From Mycolicibacterium sp. (GTDB lineage Bacteria > Actinomycetota > Actinomycetes > Mycobacteriales > Mycobacteriaceae), in the NCBI GenBank assembly GCA_020637165.1, contig JACJWN010000008.1, positions 186,001 to 250,000 of the forward strand: a stretch of DNA of 64,000 bases. Direction: 5' to 3'. Numbering within the stretch: position 1 is the stretch's first letter; each line of letters opens with the position of its first letter. A model generated the notes under the pieces. It saw nothing but the letters and a program-made list of their open reading frames with translations. It was not told where the DNA came from and ran no database searches. Positions 50,164-58,875 of the stretch are shown here, piece after piece. The translations under genes and the position numbers were made by a program.

Positions 50164-51945
50164 ATGGCGTGGCTGAGAAAGCTCAGATGGCCGATCGGGC
50201 TAGTGGCCATCGCGATCGGTGTTCTGACTCCGCTGTTCATCACGGTGTACGTCGAACCCACCGGCGTCTCGGACCCGGTCGTGTTCAGTGAGTACCGGGC
50301 CGACTTCGCGGTCGCGGCCGACGGCACGCTCGACGCGACCGAGACGATCACCGCCGAGTTTCCGCTCTGGCGCCACGGGTTGTTCCGATATTGGGATGTG
50401 GCCAACCCGAACGATCCACATATCCGGCAACCACCGGACATCACCGACATCACGGTGGATGGGGCGCCGGTTCCCTACGAGCTGTCCTGGGAGGACGACC
50501 GCAGGTTCCGGGTCGCCAAGATCGGCGATCCAGACCGCTACCTCGACGAGGGAACCCACGTCTTCACCATCCGGTACCGCATTGCCGGAGTGCTCGATCC
50601 CGGTGGGACGGGAGCCGAGAAGGCTTTCCCCGGCTCGGAGGGCAGGCCGTCGGATGCCCGGTCGGTGTTCTTCTGGAACGTCATCCCGCCGGGGTGGAAC
50701 AACCCCATCACCGAAGCCCGCATCGCGGTTACTCTCCCCGGGCCGCCCACCGGCGCCCAGTGCGTCGTCGGCGCCGGTGAGGGCGCGCCCTGCGGAGCCC
50801 TGAGGATCGACGGGCGAACCGTCGAGGTCTCCGCCCGCGCACTTCCCCCGCGAACACCGCTGACTGTGCGCATCGGCGTCGATGTCGCCACACCGCCCCG
50901 CCCGACGGTGCCGTGGACGCAGAGGTGGGATTCGGTGCTCGGATCCTCGCCCGCCGGGCTGATCGCGGTCGGCGTCATGGCGGTGGCGGGACTGGTCGCC
51001 GCCATGGCGCTGATGCGGACGACGGCTGAGCCCTCGCCGGGCTTCGGAGTTCAGTACGCCCCGCCGGAAGGCCTCGGCCCGGTTCAGAACGAGTACATCC
51101 GCACCGAGGCGGTGCCCAAACACGGGCTTACCGCGACCGTCTTTCATCTCGCCGAACACGGATTGCTGACGTTGGACCAGACCGAGCCGAAGAAGTGGGT
51201 GATCCGCTCGACCGGGACGGCGCGGGACAGGAGGGCGATGGATCCGGTGAGCGCGGCGGTGGCCACAGCGCTGGGGGTCCGAAAGCCCGGCCGGGAGTTC
51301 CGGGCCGACGGGACGGTGTCGGCCGGCGCGACGCTGGAGCGTGCCACGGCGAAGATGGGCGAGGCGGTGCGTCAATGGGCACTGGACGCTGGTCTGGTAG
51401 TGCCCAAGCGCAGCGAGTGGTGGGCGCGGGTGGCCAACGGGGTGGCGTTGGCCTTGGCGATCGCCGCGTTGTTCCGGCTCTTCGGCGGCACCGTGTGGAT
51501 CGTGCCGTTCGGGCTGTTCTTCGTGGCGACCATGACCGCCTGGAGGCCTGGCGTCGGATTGCGGCGCACCGCGGCCGGTCGTGAACTGTGGTCGCGGGCC
51601 GGCGGATTCCACCGCCTGGTCGCCACCGACTCCGCGGAGTCCCGTTTCGATTTCGCGGCGCGTAAGGACCTCTACACGGCCTACATCCCGTTTGCCGTCG
51701 CCGCGGGGTCGGCAGCACTGTGGGCGAAGAAGTATCAGGCCGCGACCGGCGCACCTGCACCGCAGCCCGGCTGGTATCACGCCGCCGGTGCGCACGGCAT
51801 GCTCGGCGGGTCGAGTTCAGGATTCGACAGTTTCGAGTCGGCCCTGTCGTCGTCGATCGGTGCCTACTCGTCCTCGCGGTCGTCCAGTGGTGGCGGGGGC
51901 GGTGGCGGTGGTGGCGGGGGCGGGGGTGGTGGGGGATCCTGGTGA
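50164..51945 (+). CDS. DUF2207 membrane protein with poly-Gly C-terminus
   Basis: A 593-residue DUF2207 protein. After a signal/anchor segment (GLVAIAIGVLTPLFITVYV) comes the extracytoplasmic DUF2207 domain (about 50-240, with FDA-type strands such as TITAEFPLWRHGLFRYWD), a membrane helix at about 265-285, a cytoplasmic region, two more helices near 440-475, and a tail of Ser then about 16 Gly ending in SW. The Gly tail is typical of the family and of the TPM group. Function unknown. ATG 50164 is preferred over 50128, which would put basic residues before it. Confidence 0.8.
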   Translation: MAWLRKLRWPIGLVAIAIGVLTPLFITVYVEPTGVSDPVVFSEYRADFAVAADGTLDATETITAEFPLWRHGLFRYWDVANPNDPHIRQPPDITDITVDGAPVPYELSWEDDRRFRVAKIGDPDRYLDEGTHVFTIRYRIAGVLDPGGTGAEKAFPGSEGRPSDARSVFFWNVIPPGWNNPITEARIAVTLPGPPTGAQCVVGAGEGAPCGALRIDGRTVEVSARALPPRTPLTVRIGVDVATPPRPTVPWTQRWDSVLGSSPAGLIAVGVMAVAGLVAAMALMRTTAEPSPGFGVQYAPPEGLGPVQNEYIRTEAVPKHGLTATVFHLAEHGLLTLDQTEPKKWVIRSTGTARDRRAMDPVSAAVATALGVRKPGREFRADGTVSAGATLERATAKMGEAVRQWALDAGLVVPKRSEWWARVANGVALALAIAALFRLFGGTVWIVPFGLFFVATMTAWRPGVGLRRTAAGRELWSRAGGFHRLVATDSAESRFDFAARKDLYTAYIPFAVAAGSAALWAKKYQAATGAPAPQPGWYHAAGAHGMLGGSSSGFDSFESALSSSIGAYSSSRSSSGGGGGGGGGGGGGGGGSW

Positions 51946-51964
51946 TGGTGTGAGCACCCCGGCC

Positions 51965-52405
51965 TCAGGCAGCGACCGGCACGTGCACGTCGCGCATGCC
52001 CACCGCGTTGCGCAGTCCCGAGCAGTTGTGGCAGCCCACACAGCCGACGCAATCCTGACAGTTTGAGCAGGCGATGCACGCCCGGCAGCGCCGACAGGCG
52101 ATGCAGGCCAGACAGGCCGCGCAGCCACTCATCATCAACGACAAGGCGGTGACGGCGCTGCCGGCGACGGCCACGCTGTCGAAAGTGGCGATCGATCCGG
52201 CGACCGCGACGCTGGACACCGTTCCCAGCGAACCGGCGACCGCCATGCTGCCGGCGGTGCCCATGGAGCCGGCGACCGCCACACTGGACACCGTTGCGGC
52301 TGACCCGGCGACCAGTGCGCTGCCGACGGTGGCGACGGACGCAATCACTCCGACGCCGGCGGTGGTGGCGACGGACAGCGGTGCTAGGAAAAACTTCATC
52401 AACAT
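51965..52405 (-). CDS. Cys-x-x ladder protein with 12-residue repeats
   Basis: A 146-residue protein of three parts. Residues 1-24 look like an export signal (MLMKFFLAPLSVATTAGVGV). Residues 25-96 are six 12-residue repeats with consensus A/G-T-V-x-S-V-A-V-A-G-S-x (for example GTVSSVAVAGSI). Residues 95-128 carry 12 cysteines at exactly every third position (CAACLACIACRRC and so on). A repeat-built beta-solenoid followed by a cysteine ladder is a plausible fold; metal binding or a disulfide rod are possible uses. It is divergent from the DUF202 gene by 110 bp. The opposite-strand frame at the same place is a shadow. No known family is recognised. Confidence 0.6.
   Translation of the reverse strand: MLMKFFLAPLSVATTAGVGVIASVATVGSALVAGSAATVSSVAVAGSMGTAGSMAVAGSLGTVSSVAVAGSIATFDSVAVAGSAVTALSLMMSGCAACLACIACRRCRACIACSNCQDCVGCVGCHNCSGLRNAVGMRDVHVPVAA
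52200..52343. repeat. 36-bp coding repeats in the ladder-protein gene
   Basis: CCGGCGACCGC followed by a variable stretch and CTGGACACCGTT recurs at 36-bp spacing; the repeats encode the 12-residue units of the protein on the minus strand. Boundaries are approximate. Confidence 0.6.
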
Positions 52406-52515
52406 CGAACCAGCGTCTCAAGCACCTGGCGATCGCGCCGGGGTTCAGCGCGCATCGACTCCGATCCGCTCGGTGGCCGGAGCCGTCCGTTGCGGCCGAA
52501 CGTTACCGTGAAGGG

Positions 52516-52923
52516 GTGGCCGACAACGAGGTGATGGACTTCGACGGCAGTGCCGTGACCGGGTCTCGTTACCCGTCCGGGGTCTTTGACGTCGGCTGGG
52601 AGCCGGACCCTCTTTACACGCTGGCAAACGAGCGCACGTATCTGTCCTGGCTGCGCCTCGCGATCACACTGCTGGCCGCCGCCGTCGCTATCGACCGGCT
52701 TTTCCTCGAGCATCCCTGGTTCGGTAGCCAGATCCTCGCCCTGGCGCTGGTCCTGATCGGCTTCGGCACCTGCGCCGTCGGGGTGCGGCGCTGGTGGGCG
52801 ACCGAGAGGGCCTTGCGGCTGCGCCGGCCGCTGCCGGGTTTCAGCGGTCCGCTGCTGAGCACGGTGGCGATCGTGTTGGCGGGCCTCGGGGTCGTGCTAC
52901 TGGTCCTGACCCCACGGCGTTGA
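52516..52923 (+). CDS. DUF202 membrane protein
   Basis: A 135-residue protein with the DUF202 hallmark LANERTYLSWLRLAITLLA and three membrane segments (about 41-58, 70-91, 111-130). DUF202 proteins are small inner-membrane proteins of unknown role. GTG at 52516 or ATG at 52534 are both possible starts. A second small membrane gene follows after 6 bp and is co-transcribed. Confidence 0.8.
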   Translation: MADNEVMDFDGSAVTGSRYPSGVFDVGWEPDPLYTLANERTYLSWLRLAITLLAAAVAIDRLFLEHPWFGSQILALALVLIGFGTCAVGVRRWWATERALRLRRPLPGFSGPLLSTVAIVLAGLGVVLLVLTPRR

Positions 52924-52929
52924 GCTGCG

Positions 52930-53262
52930 ATGCGCGATACGTCGGGAAAGCTCTGGGGAAGGCAATACCCCTTCGAGCGCAACCACTTGCAGCGGGCCAT
53001 GGCCTTGACCGGCCTGGCCGGTGTCTTCGGCGTGACCACCGTCCTTCTGGTTCACGCTGATGTCCAAGCGGTGTTCGGTATATCGCTCCTCTACGCTGGC
53101 GTCGTTTCCGCTGTAGCGGCGGTATCGCGACACCGGTATGTCCGGGAAACTCGCATCGGCTTCGCCATTTTGCGGAGTCGCGGCGGCGGCTTCGTGATCG
53201 GCTCTGCGCTGGCTTTCCTCGCAGTCGGCATTCTTGTCACGCTTCTCGTTCTGCTCGAATAA
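52930..53262 (+). CDS. Small membrane protein following DUF202 gene
   Basis: A 110-residue protein with three or four hydrophobic segments (MALTGLAGVFGVTTVLLVHA, VFGISLLYAGVVSAVAAV, FVIGSALAFLAVGILVTLLV). The N-terminal motif ERNHLQRAMALTGLAG is a DUF202-like variant. It lies 6 bp behind the DUF202 gene, so the two probably form a complex, as paired DUF202 proteins often do. The ATG at 52930 follows a weak purine stretch. Its stop TAA at the 3' end leaves 65 bp before the PGRS gene. Confidence 0.7.
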   Translation: MRDTSGKLWGRQYPFERNHLQRAMALTGLAGVFGVTTVLLVHADVQAVFGISLLYAGVVSAVAAVSRHRYVRETRIGFAILRSRGGGFVIGSALAFLAVGILVTLLVLLE

Positions 53263-53327
53263 TGTTGTTCTGCAAAGGAATGGGTGTGGATCGCGCCGCG
53301 CAGGGGCGGGGCGAAGGGGGGTGCTCT

Positions 53328-55403
53328 ATGGCCATCGGGCGGATGGGCGCGCTGGCGGTCGGCCTGGGTATCGGCGCGGCAATTGCGGCGATGCCCTCGG
53401 TCGCCGCAGCCGACACCGGTCCTCCGTCCGGATCCTCGAGCGCCTCGCCATCGAGATCGTCGGCCCAGGGGTCCCGGCCGGCCACCGCGCGGTCGTCATC
53501 CACAGCGAGCGTGCTGAAGAAGACCCGTCCGACACTCGGGTCCGGCCCGCGCGTGTCCGGTCCACGCGGGTCGGCTACGGCGGTGCCGGCCGGCAGCGCC
53601 GCCGTGTCGAACGATGCGGTGTCATCGGCGCTCGACGTCTCGGCGGCCATACCGATGCCGTCGACGCATCCGGCGGGCATCGCGCCGCCAGCGGTTCGGC
53701 CCGCAAAGATCTCCCGGCCAGGCCGGACGAACGGACAGCGCAGCGGAGGCGGTCCAGAGGTTCCGGGGGCGGCGGCGTTGGAATGGGTGACCGCCGCCGC
53801 GGACCGCGACATCCTCTCCGCCAACGCCGCGGCGGGCGAGACGGCGGTGGCACCTCGTGCCGCCGCGCCGCCCGGGACCGCCGTGGCGCGTGCGGCGGTC
53901 GTCGGTTCGACAACCGGTGCGCATTCGATCCTCTCGTTCTTTGTCGGTGACGGCACCGCGGATAGCCCCAACGGCGGAATCCTGATCGGCAACGGCTTCA
54001 GCTATGACGCCGAGACCTGCCCGGGCGTCACCGCGTGCAACGGCGGTAACGGCGGCCTGCTGGGCAACGGCGGCAACGGCTGGAACGGTGGCACCGGAGG
54101 ATCGGGGGGCTGGTTCGGGGCCGGCGGCAACGGCGGCGCGGGGGTTCCCGACGGTGACGGCGGGCCGGGCGGCAACGGCGGATTCTTCGCAGGCGACGGC
54201 GGCAATGGCGGTGCGGGCGGAGTCGCCCTCACCGCCGGTGGGGCCGGCGGTGACGGCGGGGCGGGCGGTGACACCGGGCTGCTCTCGCTGTACGGCAGCG
54301 GCGGTGACGGCGGGGTCGGCGGCAAGGGGGGCGACGGCGGTGACGGGGGAAACGGCAGCTGGGTCTTCGGCTTCGGCGGTGACGGCGGGGCTACCGGCAC
54401 CGTCGGGGCGGCCGGGCAGGCCGGGCGGGGCAGGCTGCTGTTCGTGATTCCCCGCGACGGCGAAACGGGCCTGGACAATTCGCTGGTCTACTTCCTCGAC
54501 GACACCTCGCAGGTGTCCAGCACCCCGGCCGCCTACGGAGTGATCGGGGAGTTCGACGTCAACGGCCGCAGCGCGCTGACCGCCACGGGCCGGATCGTGG
54601 GGGAGTCGGTGGCCCTGCATAACAACGACGGCACCGACGGCTACAGCCTCTGGCCGCTGCTCTCCGGGCTCTTCACCACATCGGCTACGGTGCCCGACGG
54701 CGAGAAGATGCAGCTGGCGCAGAACATTCTGTCCGCAGCGCTGGTGTACCCGGATGAGTTCCCCACCTCGGCGGAAGGCACCCCGACAGCCGCGGGCGGC
54801 TACGTCTTCTGGGCCCAGGATTTCGAGTTCACCCCCGGTGCCACCTCGACTGACGGGGCCTATGCCGGGGTACTGGCCGTCCTGTGGGCCGGCAAGCAGG
54901 TTCTCGGCGACGCCGTGAAGATCCTCCCAGTGCCCTCCAGCAGCCTGTTCAAGACACTGGGCAGTGACACCCAGGGCGCCTACAACTCCGAGCACATCAT
55001 CAACGGAGACGGCACGACGCCGTACCTCGCGTCACTGGGTCTGGTCGGACTTCCCGAGAACCCGAAAGCGGGTAGCGATGGGGAATGGAACTTCTTTTCG
55101 CTGGCCTACGCCAACGGCCTGATCGACGGGTTCATCGGCCAGCAGTACAACAAGGCCGCCACCGGCACCGTTACGAAGGACACCCGGGCGTTCTACACCG
55201 ATGATCTGCCGTATGCGCTGATGTCCTCTTACACCGACCCCGACCAAGTCGCCACCGGCGGGCCGTGGGACACCGACTACTACGGTCAGATCCCGTTCCA
55301 CGGCGGGGTCTGGTGGGAAGGCGCGGTCGACCCGTCCTGGGGGCAGCCGCCGTCGACGAACCAGCAACTCAAGCCGACGCCGGTTCCGCTGCCCACGCAC
55401 TGA
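53328..55403 (+). CDS. Secreted PGRS-type glycine-rich protein without a PE domain
   Basis: A 691-residue protein. It starts with a signal peptide (MAIGRMGALAVGLGIGAAIA to AAADTG), then a Ser/Pro/Ala-rich linker (to about 215), a PGRS-like Gly-Gly-Asn/Asp/Ala block (about 225-388; GNGGNGWNGGTGG, DGGNGGAGG) and a C-terminal domain of about 300 residues (from LLFVIPRDGETGLDN) of unknown function with acidic, aromatic-rich strands. In place of a PE domain it uses a signal peptide, a type found in non-tuberculous mycobacteria. ATG 53328 is chosen because the signal peptide begins there; the frame extends 22 codons upstream. Confidence 0.85.
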   Translation: MAIGRMGALAVGLGIGAAIAAMPSVAAADTGPPSGSSSASPSRSSAQGSRPATARSSSTASVLKKTRPTLGSGPRVSGPRGSATAVPAGSAAVSNDAVSSALDVSAAIPMPSTHPAGIAPPAVRPAKISRPGRTNGQRSGGGPEVPGAAALEWVTAAADRDILSANAAAGETAVAPRAAAPPGTAVARAAVVGSTTGAHSILSFFVGDGTADSPNGGILIGNGFSYDAETCPGVTACNGGNGGLLGNGGNGWNGGTGGSGGWFGAGGNGGAGVPDGDGGPGGNGGFFAGDGGNGGAGGVALTAGGAGGDGGAGGDTGLLSLYGSGGDGGVGGKGGDGGDGGNGSWVFGFGGDGGATGTVGAAGQAGRGRLLFVIPRDGETGLDNSLVYFLDDTSQVSSTPAAYGVIGEFDVNGRSALTATGRIVGESVALHNNDGTDGYSLWPLLSGLFTTSATVPDGEKMQLAQNILSAALVYPDEFPTSAEGTPTAAGGYVFWAQDFEFTPGATSTDGAYAGVLAVLWAGKQVLGDAVKILPVPSSSLFKTLGSDTQGAYNSEHIINGDGTTPYLASLGLVGLPENPKAGSDGEWNFFSLAYANGLIDGFIGQQYNKAATGTVTKDTRAFYTDDLPYALMSSYTDPDQVATGGPWDTDYYGQIPFHGGVWWEGAVDPSWGQPPSTNQQLKPTPVPLPTH

Positions 55404-55438
55404 CTCGGGTTGTGCGGCGAGGTGCGACGATTCATGCC

Positions 55439-57103
55439 ATGACCGGAACGCTCGTCGCCAGCAACGTGGCCGGCGGGTTCGCCCACCGGACCCTGTTCGA
55501 ACGACTCGACCTCACCGTGGCCCCGGGCGACGTCATCGGGGTCGTGGGCGCCAACGGGGCCGGAAAGAGCACCCTGCTCAGAATCCTCGCCGGAGAGATC
55601 GAACCGCTCGAAGGGACGGTCAGCACCGCCCCGGCCGATGCGTTCCTCGGATGGCTTCCGCAGGAGCATCAACGGATTCCCGGCGAGACCGTTGCCGGCT
55701 ACATCGCCCGCCGGACCGGATGTGCCGCGGCGGCCGCGGCGATGGAAGCGGCGGCCGCGGCGATGGCGGCCTCCGCCACTGCCGATGGGGATGGCGATTC
55801 CGCCGAGAACTATTCGGCGGCCCTGGATCACTGGCTGGCGACCGGGGCCGCAGACCTCGAGGAGCGATTGCCCGCCGTGCTGGCCGATCTCAGTCTCGAC
55901 TCGCATCTGATTCGACCGGAGTCGACGCCGATGACCTCGCTGTCCGGAGGGCAGGCGGCCCGCGTGGGCCTGGCGGCACTGATGCTGTCGCGGTTCGACG
56001 TGGTGCTGCTCGACGAGCCGACCAACGACCTGGACCTCGACGGGCTGGACCGGCTGGAGCGGTTCGTCGCCGATCTGCGCAGCGGCGTGGTGCTGGTCAG
56101 CCATGATCGGGAGTTCCTGGCGCGCAGCGTGACTCGCGTCCTCGAACTTGATCTGGCGCAGAACACCACCACGGTGTTCGGCGGGGGATACGAAAGCTAT
56201 CTTGAAGAGCGTGAGGTGGCCCGCCGGCACCGGCGAGAGCAGTACGCCGAGTTCGCCGAGAAGAAGGCCGACCTGGTGGCACGGGCCCGCAAACAGCGGG
56301 AGTGGTCCAGCCAGGGGGTTCGCAACGCGATACGCAAGTCTCCGGACAACGACAAGATCCGGCGGCGCGCCGCCGCGGAGTCCAGCGAGAAGCAGGCGCA
56401 GAAGGTGCGACAGATGGAGAGCCGCATCGCCCGGCTGGAGGAGGTCGCCGAGCCCCGCAAGGAGTGGCGGCTGCAGATGAGCATCGGAACCGCTCCCCGG
56501 TCCAGTTCAGTGGTCGCAACGCTCGCCGATGCCGTTGTGCAACAGGGCGATTTCGTGTTGGGTCCGGTGTCGCTGCAGGTCGAGGCCGGCGACCGGATCG
56601 GAATCACCGGGCCCAACGGGGCCGGTAAGTCGACCCTTCTGCAACTCCTCCTGGGCCGCCGTGCACCCAACAGTGGTCGGGCAAGCCTGGGGGCCAGCGT
56701 CGCCATCGGCGAGATCGACCAGGTGCGAGCAGAATTCAGCGGCCCTGGACGGCTGGTCGATCTTTTCGAGTCGCACGTTCCCGACTGGTCGAGTGCAGAC
56801 GTGCGAACACTGCTCGCCAAATTCGGGCTCCGGGCCGATCATGTGGAACGCCCGGTCTGCGAGCTGTCGCCCGGCGAGCGGACCCGCGCCGGCCTGGCGC
56901 TGCTGCAGGCCAGGGGAACCAATGTGCTGGTTCTCGACGAGCCGACCAACCATCTGGATTTACCCGCGATCGAGCAACTCGAGCAGGCGCTGGAGAGCTA
57001 CGACGGCGCACTGCTGTTGGTTACCCATGACCGGCGGATGCTGCGCAACGTCCGGTTGGACCGGTCGTGGGTGGTGGACGCCGGTCGCGTCGAAGAGAAG
57101 TGA
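55439..57103 (+). CDS. ABC-F family ATPase
   Basis: A 554-residue ABC-F protein with two nucleotide-binding domains. NBD1: Walker A GANGAGKST, signature LSGGQAARVGLAAL, Walker B VVLLDEPTNDLDL. NBD2: GPNGAGKST, signature LSPGERTRAGLALL, LVLDEPTNHLDL. The two are joined by a charged helical linker (EREVARRHRREQYAEFAEKKADLV), as in ribosome-acting ABC-F factors. No membrane domain. Some members protect ribosomes from macrolides, lincosamides or pleuromutilins. It is followed by convergent RF3. Confidence 0.92.
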   Translation: MTGTLVASNVAGGFAHRTLFERLDLTVAPGDVIGVVGANGAGKSTLLRILAGEIEPLEGTVSTAPADAFLGWLPQEHQRIPGETVAGYIARRTGCAAAAAAMEAAAAAMAASATADGDGDSAENYSAALDHWLATGAADLEERLPAVLADLSLDSHLIRPESTPMTSLSGGQAARVGLAALMLSRFDVVLLDEPTNDLDLDGLDRLERFVADLRSGVVLVSHDREFLARSVTRVLELDLAQNTTTVFGGGYESYLEEREVARRHRREQYAEFAEKKADLVARARKQREWSSQGVRNAIRKSPDNDKIRRRAAAESSEKQAQKVRQMESRIARLEEVAEPRKEWRLQMSIGTAPRSSSVVATLADAVVQQGDFVLGPVSLQVEAGDRIGITGPNGAGKSTLLQLLLGRRAPNSGRASLGASVAIGEIDQVRAEFSGPGRLVDLFESHVPDWSSADVRTLLAKFGLRADHVERPVCELSPGERTRAGLALLQARGTNVLVLDEPTNHLDLPAIEQLEQALESYDGALLLVTHDRRMLRNVRLDRSWVVDAGRVEEK

Positions 57104-58744
57104 TCAGTTGTCTCCGGCGGCCACCAGCGAGCTCAACCGCACCTCGGGGTTGTCCTGCTGGAACCCTTGCAGCCGCCACTTGGTGGGAAACAACGCGAGC
57201 ATGACGCCGTCGGTACGGGTCAGCACCTCCACCGACACCTGCTTGTCGACGAACGGCGCGTCCTGCGGGTCGACGGCGCGTGCGACGGTGTAGGGCAACG
57301 ACTCCAACGAGATGGGCGCGTTGAACTCCGCGGCCATCCGGTGGCTGGCCACCTCGAACTGCAGGGGTCCGACCGCGGCGAGGACGGGCGCCTGGTCGCC
57401 GCGGCGGTCCGACGTCAGGATCTGGACGACGCCTTCCTGCCCCAGTTGCTCGATGCCGCGCCGGAACTGCTTGTGCTTACTGGGGTCGGTGCCGCGAGCG
57501 ACGGCGAAGTGCTCGGGGGAGAAGCTGGGTATCGGTGGGAAACGTACCGGGACGTCCCGAAACAGCGTGTCGCCCGGTCGTAGCGCCGCCGCGTTGGCCA
57601 GGCCGATCACGTCTCCGGGCCACGCGCTGTCCAATGTGGAGCGCTGCTGGCCGAACACCGACTGCGCGTACTTGGTGACGAACGGCTTTCCGGTGGCGGC
57701 GTGGGTCAGCACGTCACCGCGCTCGAAGGTGCCCGAGCAGACGCGGGCGTAGGCGATCCGATCGCGGTGGGCGGAGTCCATACCGGCCTGGACCTTGAAG
57801 ACGAAGGCGCTGAACGGTGCCTCGACCGGCCGGACATCGCCGTCGGCGTCGACCTGCCCGCCTGGGGCGGGCGCGAGGCGGACCAGATTGTCCAGCAGTT
57901 GGTTCACCCCGAAGTTCAACGCCGCCGAGGTGAACAGGACGGGAGTCGTCTCACCGCGCAGGAACGCCTGCTGATCGTGGTCGCCGTCGTCGGCGGACAG
58001 CAGTTCGCACTCCTCGCTGGCGGTCAGCCAGTCGGCGCCGGCGGACTCCTCGGCACGGTCCGGGCTGATGTGCTCCTCGGGAGCCGCCGTGGCTCCGCCG
58101 GCGGTGCGGGTGAACCGGATGAAATTGCCGGTGCGCCGGTCCAGGACGCCGTGGAAGTCGCCGGCGATGCCGACCGGCCAGGTCAACGGCGTGGGCTTGA
58201 GGCCGATGCGCTCGGTGATCTCGTCGAGGAGTTCCAGCGCGTGCCGGCCGGGACGGTCCCACTTGTTGATCACCGTGAGGATGGGGATGCGGCGGTGACG
58301 GCAGACCTGGAAGAGCTTGAGGGTCTGCGGTTCCAGACCCTTGGCCGCGTCGATCAGCATGACCGCGCAGTCGACGGCGCTGAGCACCCGGTAGGTGTCC
58401 TCCGAAAAATCGGCGTGCCCCGGCGTGTCCAGCAGGTTGATGACGCAGTCCTGGCCCTCGGGCGAGGTGTAGGGGAACTGCAGTGCGGTGGAGGTGATGG
58501 AGATGCCGCGGGCCTGCTCCATCTCCATCCAGTCCGACACCGTCGTCCGACGGCCGGCCTTGCCGTGGATGGCGCCCGCCTCGGTGATGATCCGGGCGTG
58601 CAGTACCAGCGCTTCGGTCAGGGTCGACTTGCCGGCGTCGGGGTGGCTGATCACGGCGAAGGTGCGCCGGCGAGCGGCTTCGGCCGCCACCCGGCCCGCG
58701 GCCCGGCCGCCCGCGGGCTCGGATAGGTCAATGTCGTGGTCCAT
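57104..58744 (-). CDS. prfC: Peptide chain release factor 3
   Basis: A 546-residue translational GTPase. G1 is SHPDAGKST, G3 DTPGHADF, G4 NKWD, and a second EF-Tu-like domain and the RF3 C-terminal domain follow (GPLQFEVASHRM). The ATG at 58744 is used; the 30 upstream codons have no homology. RF3 recycles RF1/RF2 after peptide release. Not all mycobacteria have it, so its presence is informative. Convergent with the ABC-F gene, divergent from cydA. Confidence 0.95.
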   Translation of the reverse strand: MDHDIDLSEPAGGRAAGRVAAEAARRRTFAVISHPDAGKSTLTEALVLHARIITEAGAIHGKAGRRTTVSDWMEMEQARGISITSTALQFPYTSPEGQDCVINLLDTPGHADFSEDTYRVLSAVDCAVMLIDAAKGLEPQTLKLFQVCRHRRIPILTVINKWDRPGRHALELLDEITERIGLKPTPLTWPVGIAGDFHGVLDRRTGNFIRFTRTAGGATAAPEEHISPDRAEESAGADWLTASEECELLSADDGDHDQQAFLRGETTPVLFTSAALNFGVNQLLDNLVRLAPAPGGQVDADGDVRPVEAPFSAFVFKVQAGMDSAHRDRIAYARVCSGTFERGDVLTHAATGKPFVTKYAQSVFGQQRSTLDSAWPGDVIGLANAAALRPGDTLFRDVPVRFPPIPSFSPEHFAVARGTDPSKHKQFRRGIEQLGQEGVVQILTSDRRGDQAPVLAAVGPLQFEVASHRMAAEFNAPISLESLPYTVARAVDPQDAPFVDKQVSVEVLTRTDGVMLALFPTKWRLQGFQQDNPEVRLSSLVAAGDN

Positions 58745-58785
58745 CGGCGATCGATGGTAGTGGGCGCGGTGGGCAGGATCACGCT

Positions 58786-58807
58786 TGCATACCACCGGGG
58801 GTATGCA
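58786..58807. promoter_or_regulatory. CsoR-like palindrome upstream of cydA
   Basis: GCATACCACCGGGGGTATGC, extended by T/A on each side, is an inverted repeat with 8-bp arms TGCATACC/GGTATGCA and a 6-bp spacer, 68 bp before the cydA ATG. The ATACC...GGTAT shape with G/C-rich centre is that of CsoR/RcnR-type copper (or nickel/sulfide) operators. No csoR is in the window. Confidence 0.5.
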
Positions 58808-58875
58808 GGTAGCATTTGGCGGGTCGCGCACCACAGTTCGGAAATCAACGTTCGGCAGGCCCCGGAGAGCAACTT

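Noticed and set aside
52074-52511. 145-residue plus-strand frame opposite the Cys-ladder gene
   Set aside because: Its repeats are the complement of the same 36-bp unit. The minus frame has an ATG, a signal-like start and the exact Cys period, which chance antisense coding would not give.
53622-54995. 457-residue minus-strand open frame across the PGRS gene, plus other Gly/Pro-rich frames there
   Set aside because: It is the antisense of a GGC/GGT-rich repeat; the plus strand has a signal peptide, ribosome site and a C-terminal domain with normal composition.
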